A stretch of DNA of 64,000 nt, from contig CACLEI010000001.1 in assembly GCA_902605935.1 (NCBI GenBank), forward strand, positions 1-64,000. The letters run 5' to 3'. The notes under the pieces were generated by a model, which was not told where the DNA came from, did no database searches, and saw nothing but the letters and a program-made list of their open reading frames with translations. Below are positions 10,803 through 19,616 of the stretch, one piece after another. Within the stretch, counting starts at the first letter, position 1. Each line of letters begins with the position of its first letter. The DNA comes from an uncultured SAR86 cluster bacterium (GTDB taxonomy: Bacteria > Pseudomonadota > Gammaproteobacteria > Magnimaribacterales > Magnimaribacteraceae). The translations under genes were made by a program, and so were the position numbers.

Positions 10803-10888
10803 TAACTAATAGCAATTTAACAAGTTACTCAGTGCTTGGAAAGGTTATCTTCTAAAAGAATTTCAAAAAAATTTAATCAATCTAAGAA

Positions 10889-12955
10889 TTAAATGTCATC
10901 AGGTAAAATATTTCCTATAGTGATTCCTTCATTGTCTGGAATGTACCAGATAGGTGAGCTCCAAGCCCTTTCTTGTATTGTGGCAGGAAGATCTGCTCTT
11001 GGAATCTCTCCAGATTTTATTGCATCCCATGACGACCATCTGCAAGTAGGATTTTCTAAAACTCGCACATAATAGAAAGCTTTCAGATTTGGATCGAAAT
11101 CAGGATCTTGCCACACTGCTTTAAGTTCATCAGCACCCAAATTTTTAGATATCCTACAGTTGTTTAAGTTAACCTTAGCTCTACTGTCCTTGCAAAGTTT
11201 TGTCTTTGAATCAGGTCTTCTGCCATCTGCGCATGCTACGTCATATATCTTTTCGTGAGGCTTTCCACTCAACTCAGTCCATCCTTTAATTATCTGCACC
11301 CTATCTAAAGGTGCTCTTTTTAGGTCTCTCAATGCCCAAACCATAAATTGAGGAATTTTATTCTCAGACTGAAATAAATCGGAACCCATTGTTACCCCAT
11401 TTGTGTAAGCATAATTTATAGGATCTTCCTGATTAAAAATATCATCTATTTCATACCCTCCAAAAAATCTCACTTTAATTCTGCTTCCGGTTGTAGCAAA
11501 AGTTTCTTTTCTTCTGAATGCGTTATAGATAGATTCTCTGGTATTTTCTTCAGCCCATACAGCTGCAAGACCAGATGCACCCCATTCAGTGTAGCCTGTA
11601 TCAATATATTCTTGACCGCCAATTTCTTTATATCCATTAATAATTACATTCGCTCCGGAGCCTTCTATTTGCTCTTTAAAAGATTTCGTAAGAGGAGCCG
11701 CACCTCTCAGCTCCGGCGTACCATCAAGAATTCCTATTTTTGAATGAAAATCTGATTCCTTATCAGATATTGCCCCTGTATGAGTGTCACTTGCACCCAC
11801 AAGACCAAATTTATAAGGATTTATTTTATATTCAGAATCTAGTGAAAGACCCCTTAAGTAAGCATTCCTTACATAACTGCCTGTTGGACTGGAATAAAAA
11901 GGAGAAGCTACTCTATTATTCATAATGCCAAAATCTGCCCATTTATCACCAGGCGAAAGAAGTGGATGAGTATCCGAAGTCCCTTTAACTTGTGTAATTT
12001 CAACTAATGGTTCATTTCTCATTCTTTTCGAAGCATAGTCGTCATCCATTGGATTACCTGCCCAGTCTACAAGTTGGAACATTTGTCCATTTGATCCATT
12101 TGAGTTATGTGGAATAGCAAGACTTTCAACTCCAAGATTTCTAAGGTTATCCATCCAGTCCCATAAATCTTCAGGATTGCTAGAATCTATAATAGAGAAA
12201 GGCTGAACAGGAGCCTTACTATCTTGGAAAATAACATTTCTATGAAGATTACTCTGCCCCGGACCACTTGAAGTAAATTCGTATGCTATAAACGTAGTAA
12301 ATTCTCCAGGATTGTTATGCCTTTCAGCAGCTTCTGCTACATCTCTCCATGCAGTATGATGAGTTTCTCTATCATAAGCTCTCGTCCCATAAACCGTATC
12401 TTCTTGTAAATAAGCACCAAGCATTTTTATAGGGTTGGTTGAGGGTTCAACTAATTCATTTGTTATTAGGTTAGCGAATAATCCAGCTCGTCTAACAAAT
12501 GTGTTCGTATTTAAATTTTCAGGATCATTTAACCCATGAAGATCTGAAGCAAAATCTAACTTACCTGGTTTAGAAGAAGGATCCGCATATGCCGGTAACA
12601 TACCCAACCAAGCAGCATGATCTGTTACAGCATAAAAATCTAAGGGATCATCAAGTTGCATGTCAAAGCCCAGAGGATGTTTAATTGAACCTCCTTTGGC
12701 ATATCTGTATGCATCATCAGGTGATGCAGTTGTTCCAAATATAAAGGCATCAAAAGAATACATCGTGTGAACATGAAGATCGCCAAAGAAAGCATCTTTA
12801 TTCTGATTACTTGAAATATCATTGATCCTTGGAGTTTTTTCTATAGAGAAATCTGCAACATCATCTTTTATGGAAAAGATATTATTTGCACCTAAAATAA
12901 AAATTATTGCAGCAAACAAAAGAGCTATCAGAAAGGTTCTTATAATTATGCTCAT
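10889..12955 (-). CDS. DUF3604 protein, tandem paralogue of the preceding gene
   Basis: FFGDLHVHTMYSFDAF, YAVTDHAAW, GLVGASDTHTG, QERAWSSPIWY; co-linear with 8706..10802 along its length. Confidence 0.85.
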   Translation of the reverse strand: MSIIIRTFLIALLFAAIIFILGANNIFSIKDDVADFSIEKTPRINDISSNQNKDAFFGDLHVHTMYSFDAFIFGTTASPDDAYRYAKGGSIKHPLGFDMQLDDPLDFYAVTDHAAWLGMLPAYADPSSKPGKLDFASDLHGLNDPENLNTNTFVRRAGLFANLITNELVEPSTNPIKMLGAYLQEDTVYGTRAYDRETHHTAWRDVAEAAERHNNPGEFTTFIAYEFTSSGPGQSNLHRNVIFQDSKAPVQPFSIIDSSNPEDLWDWMDNLRNLGVESLAIPHNSNGSNGQMFQLVDWAGNPMDDDYASKRMRNEPLVEITQVKGTSDTHPLLSPGDKWADFGIMNNRVASPFYSSPTGSYVRNAYLRGLSLDSEYKINPYKFGLVGASDTHTGAISDKESDFHSKIGILDGTPELRGAAPLTKSFKEQIEGSGANVIINGYKEIGGQEYIDTGYTEWGASGLAAVWAEENTRESIYNAFRRKETFATTGSRIKVRFFGGYEIDDIFNQEDPINYAYTNGVTMGSDLFQSENKIPQFMVWALRDLKRAPLDRVQIIKGWTELSGKPHEKIYDVACADGRRPDSKTKLCKDSRAKVNLNNCRISKNLGADELKAVWQDPDFDPNLKAFYYVRVLENPTCRWSSWDAIKSGEIPRADLPATIQERAWSSPIWYIPDNEGITIGNILPDDI

Positions 12956-13042
12956 TCAATTCTCCCCAGTATTGTTTATCTCTAAATGTGAGAATTTATG
13001 TTCCCACGAAAAGTCTTTATTTCAAACATTTATTATTAAGTA

Positions 13043-13070
13043 TTGTAAAAAGCGATAAATACTGTATATT
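13043..13070 (+). promoter_or_regulatory. putative sigma70 promoter: -35 TTGTAA (13043-13048), -10 TATATT (13065-13070)
   Basis: 16-bp spacing; the -10 lies inside the LexA-like operator. Confidence 0.5.
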
Positions 13071-13079
13071 TATACAGTA
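13060..13079. promoter_or_regulatory. LexA (SOS) operator
   Basis: TACTGTATATTTATACAGTA, 19/20 match to the E. coli consensus TACTGTATATATATACAGTA; core CTG-N10-CAG; part of a perfect 10+2+10 inverted repeat (13059-13080). Confidence 0.85.
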
Positions 13080-13267
13080 TGAAAGATATATACAGAAAAA
13101 ATAAACATTCAGGCCAGCCGATGGCCGTAAAAAGCATTGATACAATAGAGTTTACAGAGGCATTCAATTATCTATGGATAGATAGATTGATAACCTCGCT
13201 ATACATAGTCTTATCAGTTTCATTGACCATCATTTCTTTTGCATTAATGCTAGGCATTTCAATTTAA
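13079..13267 (+). CDS. small single-TM protein downstream of a LexA box (more plausible start ATG at 13121, 48 aa)
   Basis: ORF with C-terminal hydrophobic helix LITSLYIVLSVSLTIISFALMLGISI; ATG at 13079 overlaps the operator and predicted TSS, so ATG at 13121 (MAVKSIDTIEF...) is preferred. Confidence 0.55.
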   Translation: MKDIYRKNKHSGQPMAVKSIDTIEFTEAFNYLWIDRLITSLYIVLSVSLTIISFALMLGISI

Positions 13268-13308
13268 TAAGAATACCTGAATAGTTTTTATCCTGTTATC
13301 CTCTAATT

Positions 13309-14067
13309 ATGAATTTAGAGGATATCTTTTTCCCTTTTTTATTTCTTTGGTCAACAATTGCTGTTCTAGCTTTTATAACCTTGTTCTATAAAAATGCTCC
13401 TTATGGAAGATACTTTTCTTTAGATTCCAATTACAAAATATCTTCTAGGATTGGATGGATTATTATGGAATCTCCAACAGTAATTGGAATGCTCATCTTC
13501 ATTGTCCTATTTCGCAGCAAAATAGGACAAACTGAAATCATCTTCAGCTTATTATGGTTATCTCACTACATTCATAGAACAATGATTTGGCCTTTCAGAG
13601 CACAATTGAAAGGTAAGTCTATGACAGTTGGTGTTGTGTCTATGGCCATACTTTTTAATTCAGTAAACATCACCTTACAATGCATATGGATATTTATACT
13701 TGGAAATTACAGCGACGACTGGCTCACATCCATACCATTTATTATTGGCATAATTTTATTTTTTTCGGGCATGATCATAAATATAAAATCAGATGATATA
13801 TTGATGAAATTACGCAAAAGTAATGGTGAAGGTTATTATTCTCCTCAAGGGTTCTTGTATAGATATATTAGTTGTCCGAATTATTTTGGAGAGATTATTG
13901 AGTGGCTTGGATGGGCAATTCTTACTTTAAGTCCCTCTGGTTTAGTTTTTTTTATTTGGACATTTGCAAACTTAGTTCCAAGAGCTAGATCAAATCATAA
14001 TTGGTCTAAATCTAATATCCCTAATTATCCAAAGAACAGAAAAGCGATATTTCCTTATATTTATTAA
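13309..14067 (+). CDS. 3-oxo-5-alpha-steroid 4-dehydrogenase (steroid 5-alpha-reductase) family protein
   Basis: HYIHRTMIWPF, SDDWLTSIPFIIGIILFFSGMIINIKSDDILMKLRK, YISCPNYFGEIIEWLGWAI, C-terminal YPKNRKAIFPYIY; closely parallels SRD5A C-terminal domain motifs. Confidence 0.88.
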   Translation: MNLEDIFFPFLFLWSTIAVLAFITLFYKNAPYGRYFSLDSNYKISSRIGWIIMESPTVIGMLIFIVLFRSKIGQTEIIFSLLWLSHYIHRTMIWPFRAQLKGKSMTVGVVSMAILFNSVNITLQCIWIFILGNYSDDWLTSIPFIIGIILFFSGMIINIKSDDILMKLRKSNGEGYYSPQGFLYRYISCPNYFGEIIEWLGWAILTLSPSGLVFFIWTFANLVPRARSNHNWSKSNIPNYPKNRKAIFPYIY

Positions 14068-14147
14068 TCAAGGTCATACAAATCCGCTTGTTTCTTATTA
14101 AGACAAACTTTATTCTATGAGAATTATTTATGTAAAAGGAGATATTC

Positions 14148-15335
14148 ATGGATCTAGAATACGGACCTCAATATGACAACTTTAGGGCTGAGGTTATTAA
14201 CTTTGTAAAAGAAAATGAAAATACAAAATTAACTGGACCTGCAAGAAGTGAGAGTAGAGTTGCATGGCAACAGAAATTGATTGACCACGGTTACTTCGCA
14301 AGATCTATACCCAAAGAATATGGTGGTTATGGTGGAGACATGGACATAATCAAATTAAGAATTATCGCAGAGGAGTTTGCTAAATCTCCAATTCCTAAGC
14401 CAGCTGGAGGTCAAGGTATTCAAATGCTTGTTCCGACTTTATTATCTTTAGGCACAGAAGAGCAAAAACAAAAATATATTAAACCCACCCTAAGAGGTGA
14501 AATATTATGGTGTCAGGGTTATTCAGAACCAAATTCAGGAAGTGATCTAGCGAGTTTGCAAACTAAGGCTGAACTTGATGGAGATGAATGGGTTATAAAT
14601 GGACAGAAGATTTGGACTAGTACTGCACATCTCTCGCAAATGTGTTTTATCCTAGTTAGGACGGAACCAGATGCACCGAAACATCAAGGAATAAGCTATC
14701 TTCTCATGCCTATGGATGCTGAAGGTATCGATAGAAGACCGATTAAGCAGATGACTGGAGATTCAGATTTTAATGAACTATTTCTTACTGATGTCAGAAT
14801 ACCTGCAGAAAACATTGTCGGAAAAAGAGGAGAAGGTTGGAAAGTTGCGAATGCAACTCTTGGACATGAAAGAGGCTCTTTAGCAGATCCAAACGTAACT
14901 CAGAATAGATTGAATTCTCTCATTGATCTTATGAAGAGCGAAACTATAGATGGTCAAAGGGTAATAGATAAACCAATATTCAGAGATAGACTTTTATCCA
15001 TTCAAGGAAGATTGATGGCCCAGCAATCAAATGCTCTTAGAATTCTTTCCTCTCAAATTAATGAAGATCAAGATGCAAACTTGTCAAAATCTATTGTTAA
15101 GCTTCAAGGAACTGAATTGAGACATGAACTTGAGGGACTAGCGATTGACGCAATGGGTGAATTAGGAACACTTTATGAAGATAGTCCACACTTAAGAGAC
15201 GAAGGAGCTTGGCAAATGACGTATATGTATTTCCTTGGTCTGATCATAGGTGGTGGAACAAATCAGATACAAAAAAATATTATCAGTGAAAGAGCTTTAG
15301 GAATGCCTAAAGAACCAAAAATTCAAGGAGCTTAA
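14148..15335 (+). CDS. acyl-CoA dehydrogenase
   Basis: CQGYSEPNSGSDLASLQTKAELDGDEWVINGQKIWTS; C-terminal GGTNQIQKNIISERALGMPKEPK. Confidence 0.92.
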   Translation: MDLEYGPQYDNFRAEVINFVKENENTKLTGPARSESRVAWQQKLIDHGYFARSIPKEYGGYGGDMDIIKLRIIAEEFAKSPIPKPAGGQGIQMLVPTLLSLGTEEQKQKYIKPTLRGEILWCQGYSEPNSGSDLASLQTKAELDGDEWVINGQKIWTSTAHLSQMCFILVRTEPDAPKHQGISYLLMPMDAEGIDRRPIKQMTGDSDFNELFLTDVRIPAENIVGKRGEGWKVANATLGHERGSLADPNVTQNRLNSLIDLMKSETIDGQRVIDKPIFRDRLLSIQGRLMAQQSNALRILSSQINEDQDANLSKSIVKLQGTELRHELEGLAIDAMGELGTLYEDSPHLRDEGAWQMTYMYFLGLIIGGGTNQIQKNIISERALGMPKEPKIQGA

Positions 15336-15337
15336 TT

Positions 15338-16426
15338 ATGTATTTTGGTCTATCTGAAGAACAAAAAAGCCTAGAAGAAAATATCCAAAGATTTCTTTCT
15401 GACAATGCCTCTTTGGACATAATCAAAGCAGTGGCAAATGGAGATGAAGATAAAGCTAAAGAAGTTCATAAAGGTATCATTGAACTTGGACTCAGCGGCC
15501 TAATTGTTCCAGAAGAATATGGAGGATTAGAACTTAATATGCTTTTTGCAACCGTTGTTTCTGCTGCTTTAGGCTCAGGAACGGCGCCCGTACCTTTTGC
15601 AGGATCTTATATTATGTCGCCTATGGCTATAAATTTAGCCGGCAATGCAGAGCAAAAAAATAATTGGCTGCCAAAGATAGCTGGAGGTGAAGTTCAAGTT
15701 GGAGTAGGTATCTCTGAGTATGTTGGTGCAAGAGAAGATGCAGGGATAGAATTTACCAATGGAAAAGTTAGTGGAAGATCTCTTTTCGTTATAGATGGTA
15801 AGGGTGCGGATGCCTATATTCTTGCGAATAAATCTGGTGAACTCTATCTAATTGATAGCAACAATTCGGGTATTGAAGTTGTAGAGCTAACAACCGTGGA
15901 TAAAACTAGAACCTCAATTGAATTAATACTTAATGATGTGGATGCAGAATTCTTAGAAGGATCGAAGGATAAGGCTATTATAGAAAAGGTTTTAGATGCA
16001 GGAAGGCTTATGTTAGCTGCTGATACTGTTGGAGCTGCTCAAGTGATGTTGGATAAATCTGTAGCTTATTCGCTGGAAAGAAAGCAATTTGGAAGGCTTA
16101 TCGGTTCATTTCAGGCAGTAAAACATATGTGTGCCGAAATGGCCGCTGATCTTGAACCTTGCCATTCAATGATATGGCATGCTGCCCATTGCCAAGATAA
16201 TGTTCCTGAAGAGGCAAGACTAATGGCATGTCAAACCAAGGCACATATATCGGAGGTTGGAAAACAAGTTTCAAAAACTGCAACTGAAGTCCACGGCGGT
16301 ATGGGTTTTACTGATGAGCTAGGTTTACATTATTGGTTCAAGAGAATTGGACTAAATAGACAGCTTCTAGGATCTCCTGAACTAGTCAGAGAAGAAGCTG
16401 GTAAATTACAAGGATTTGATCAGTAA
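15338..16426 (+). CDS. acyl-CoA dehydrogenase, probable partner subunit
   Basis: YSLERKQFGRLIGSFQAVKHMCAEMAADLE, EVHGGMGFTDELGLHYWFKR; 2 bp after the preceding ACAD gene. Confidence 0.88.
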   Translation: MYFGLSEEQKSLEENIQRFLSDNASLDIIKAVANGDEDKAKEVHKGIIELGLSGLIVPEEYGGLELNMLFATVVSAALGSGTAPVPFAGSYIMSPMAINLAGNAEQKNNWLPKIAGGEVQVGVGISEYVGAREDAGIEFTNGKVSGRSLFVIDGKGADAYILANKSGELYLIDSNNSGIEVVELTTVDKTRTSIELILNDVDAEFLEGSKDKAIIEKVLDAGRLMLAADTVGAAQVMLDKSVAYSLERKQFGRLIGSFQAVKHMCAEMAADLEPCHSMIWHAAHCQDNVPEEARLMACQTKAHISEVGKQVSKTATEVHGGMGFTDELGLHYWFKRIGLNRQLLGSPELVREEAGKLQGFDQ

Positions 16427-16428
16427 AA

Positions 16429-17463
16429 CTAATTAGTTAGCTTATAAACTTTTTCTGCCGTTCCATAGAAAAGGTTATGTTTATCTTGTTCGTCAAAGTC
16501 TTTAACTAGTTTTTTAAAGGCATTCCATATCACATGGTAGCTAACTGACTGTTTATCTACTGGGAAATTACTCTCAAACATGCTCCTTTTAGAACCAAAA
16601 CAATCAATTGTATAGAGATAATATCTAGATTGTTCTGTGATAATGTCGTCCGACGAGGCAGGATATTCATTTTTATGCCAAGCCCAACCATTAACTGGCA
16701 TAGCCAAACCTCCCAACTTTGCATAAACATTTTTACATTGACTTAACTCATAAATATCTTCCTTCCATTGCTCAAAGATCTCCTCTCTTTTTCCTTCATA
16801 AGGACCTATACCCAAAGGGCCACCAAAGTGATCATGAATGATAATAAGGTCAGGTAGGTTTTTAGCTAATTTAGTTAAATCTTCTATTTGATTATGATAA
16901 TGCCATGTATCGAAGACTAGATTCATCGAAGATAATTCTTGTAAACCTAACTGAAAATCATCTTCTAGATAAATGTGAGGTGTTGGATGGGAGTGAGCAT
17001 TTTTCACCCTCTCATCTTCATCCCATCCACCAGCATGTCGAATTCCTCTGAATAGTCCCTCACCTCTCTCTTTATGTAATTCTAAAACTTCTCTAACGGA
17101 TGTTCCTAACATCATATTAGCATGCCCGATAATGCCAGCAATTTGGGCCTTGGACTTGTCTTTCTCAGCCTCTTTTGCAATACCAGCAACAAACTCTGTT
17201 TCACCGACTGGCTTAAATTGTTCTGGACCACTCGTGTAATATTCTTGACCGCAATCAATAAAAACTGTTTTTTCAATATTATGACCACTTGACGTATCTC
17301 TCCACAGATCTTCAAGCATGTATCTATAAGATTCTTTAATACCAGGGGGATTTTTAGGACCTTTCCAGAGATGATGATGAGGATCTATTATTAGTCTTTC
17401 AGGATCAATTACATCTTCTTTTACTTTATCTATCCACCCTTCTATTTCATGAATCTTCGCCAT
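16429..17463 (-). CDS. amidohydrolase (Amidohydro_2, TIM-barrel metal-dependent hydrolase)
   Basis: IDPHHHLWKGP, IIHDHFGGP, MFESNFPVDK; start set at internal Met (MAKIHEI). Confidence 0.8.
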   Translation of the reverse strand: MAKIHEIEGWIDKVKEDVIDPERLIIDPHHHLWKGPKNPPGIKESYRYMLEDLWRDTSSGHNIEKTVFIDCGQEYYTSGPEQFKPVGETEFVAGIAKEAEKDKSKAQIAGIIGHANMMLGTSVREVLELHKERGEGLFRGIRHAGGWDEDERVKNAHSHPTPHIYLEDDFQLGLQELSSMNLVFDTWHYHNQIEDLTKLAKNLPDLIIIHDHFGGPLGIGPYEGKREEIFEQWKEDIYELSQCKNVYAKLGGLAMPVNGWAWHKNEYPASSDDIITEQSRYYLYTIDCFGSKRSMFESNFPVDKQSVSYHVIWNAFKKLVKDFDEQDKHNLFYGTAEKVYKLTN

Positions 17464-17464
17464 T

Positions 17465-19573
17465 TTAATCTTCCGAAATTGTTTGCAATGCGTATCCAAA
17501 TATATCAGCTATTTCATCAATTTGCTTATCTCGTGAAGTTCCTGCGCCATGACCAGCTCTAGACTCTACTCTGAGTAAAATAGGATTAGAGCATGATTGC
17601 AGATCTTGAAGTCTAGCTGCAAATTTATATGAGTGTGCAGGAACCACCCTATCATCTCTAGCCGAAGTGGTAATTAAAGTGGTGGGGTAACACATGTCTT
17701 CTTTGATGTTGTGATATGGCGAGTATTCTAATAGATTTAGAAAATCTTCTTCTTTTTCTGGCTCTCCATAATCACTCTCCCAAGCCCACCCAATTGTGAA
17801 CTTATGAAATCTAAGCATGTCCAAAACACCTACTTGAGGAATTGCTACTTTGAATAATTCAGGGTTTTGAAGCATTGTTGCCGCGACTAGTAATCCACCA
17901 TTTGATCTTCCAAGAGAAGTAGTAGTGTCTGGAGATCCTATGTCTTTGGAATGCAGATATTTTGCCCCGTATGCAAAATCATCGAAAACATTTTGCTTAT
18001 TTAAAAGCATTCCCTCTTTATGCCATGAATCTCCATATTCTGAGCCGCCTCTCAGATTGGCTACTGCCAGAACGCCGCCGGATTTAATCCACATATAAAA
18101 GGTTTTGCTGAAGTAAGGAAGAATTGGAATGTTGAAACCTCCATATCCATAAAGTAAAACTGGAGTATCCTTGTCTATTTCTAAATCTTTTGTATGGGCT
18201 ATGTGAATAGGAATTTTTGTACCATCTTTTGATTGGTAGAAGTCTAATTTACTGACATAGTTGTTTATATTTAAATTTTTGATAGTTGTCTCCCAATACA
18301 AAGAATATTCGAGGGACTTGAGATCTAATTCATATATACGTTGAGGGGAAGTAAAGTTTGAAAATTCGAAATAGGTTGTATTGCTATCAAATCTGCCATT
18401 GAAGCCTGATAAAGTCCCAATGTTTTCATAAGGTAATTCTTTAAGAAATTTTCCTTGGAGATTATAAAATTCAACTTGAGATATTGTATCTTTAAGGTAA
18501 TTAATGATTAGTTTATCACCAGCTATAGAGGCACCTGATATCGGGTAAGCTTTTTCTCCTATCAATTCTTTCCATTGAAACTTCTTATCTAAAATATTAA
18601 GAGTAAGAATTTTGCCATTTGGAGCATCTAAGTTAGAAAAAAACCAGAGTGTTTCCGCGCTACCTCCAAGAAATCTATAACTTGCCTCAAATTTATCAAT
18701 TAAAGGAATAAAATTAAGGGATCTATCTACACTGATGTAAAGAAAGTTTCTTTCGTCTGTACCCTCCCCTATGGATAAAACTCTGTAGTCACCTTTTTCA
18801 GGAACATTTATAGACCACGAAAAATCAGGATTTTGTTGATCTTCATAAATAAGCTGATCTTCGAGTTGGCTTTGTCCTAATTTATGGAAAAATAATTGAG
18901 GACTTCTATTAATATCTGATAACTCTTCATCGGGTTGGCTATATTTTTGATAATAAAAGCCTGAACTATCTGACTCCCATACAGCATAAGAAAACTTAGA
19001 CCACTCAATAAGATCATCTGTTTCTCGATCATCGTCAATATTAAAAACTTTCCATTTACGCCAATCAGAGCCACCATCAGAGATAGAATAAGCAAGGTAT
19101 TTACCATCTGGACTAACGCTAATATCAGACAAAGATATAGTGCCATCCGATGAGAATTTATTAGGGTCCAGTAGAACTTTAGCCTCACAATTGTCACAAG
19201 CCTTCATCATAAAGACAGCTTGCTGTTGCTCTCCATCATCAAAAAAATAGAAAGTTTTATCTCCTCTTTTAAAAGGTATGCTGATATCTTGAGTGATCCA
19301 TATTTCCTCAAGTTCTTTTTTTATTTTTCTTTGATATTTATTTTCAAGAAAAGTATTTGTCAGGTCATTCTGCTTATCTACCCAAGCAGAAGCTTCTTCA
19401 CTGGTAAAGTCTTCTAACCAACGATAAGGATCATAAATGGTTTTTCCAAAAATTACTTCCTGGATATCATCTTTTTTAGTTTCCGGATATTGCATTTGTT
19501 TGTTCTCTGAGACACACCCTATAAGTAAGATAAGGCACAAATAATTTACTACTCTTATCAATATAATCCCCAT
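17465..19573 (-). CDS. prolyl oligopeptidase family serine peptidase, lipoprotein
   Basis: DPYRWLED, GRSNGGLLVAATMLQNPELF catalytic Ser motif, RDDRVVPAHSYKFAA; N-terminal LIGC lipobox. Confidence 0.92.
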   Translation of the reverse strand: MGIILIRVVNYLCLILLIGCVSENKQMQYPETKKDDIQEVIFGKTIYDPYRWLEDFTSEEASAWVDKQNDLTNTFLENKYQRKIKKELEEIWITQDISIPFKRGDKTFYFFDDGEQQQAVFMMKACDNCEAKVLLDPNKFSSDGTISLSDISVSPDGKYLAYSISDGGSDWRKWKVFNIDDDRETDDLIEWSKFSYAVWESDSSGFYYQKYSQPDEELSDINRSPQLFFHKLGQSQLEDQLIYEDQQNPDFSWSINVPEKGDYRVLSIGEGTDERNFLYISVDRSLNFIPLIDKFEASYRFLGGSAETLWFFSNLDAPNGKILTLNILDKKFQWKELIGEKAYPISGASIAGDKLIINYLKDTISQVEFYNLQGKFLKELPYENIGTLSGFNGRFDSNTTYFEFSNFTSPQRIYELDLKSLEYSLYWETTIKNLNINNYVSKLDFYQSKDGTKIPIHIAHTKDLEIDKDTPVLLYGYGGFNIPILPYFSKTFYMWIKSGGVLAVANLRGGSEYGDSWHKEGMLLNKQNVFDDFAYGAKYLHSKDIGSPDTTTSLGRSNGGLLVAATMLQNPELFKVAIPQVGVLDMLRFHKFTIGWAWESDYGEPEKEEDFLNLLEYSPYHNIKEDMCYPTTLITTSARDDRVVPAHSYKFAARLQDLQSCSNPILLRVESRAGHGAGTSRDKQIDEIADIFGYALQTISED

Positions 19574-19616
19574 TAATTAATATAATAAGTATAAAACAAA
19601 ATATCCTTTAAGAAGT

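Noticed and set aside
14087-14108. Imperfect palindrome CTTGTTTCTTATTAAGACAAAC upstream of the ACAD pair
   Set aside because: Needs a 2-nt bulge to pair and resembles no operator I can name; too weak to report.
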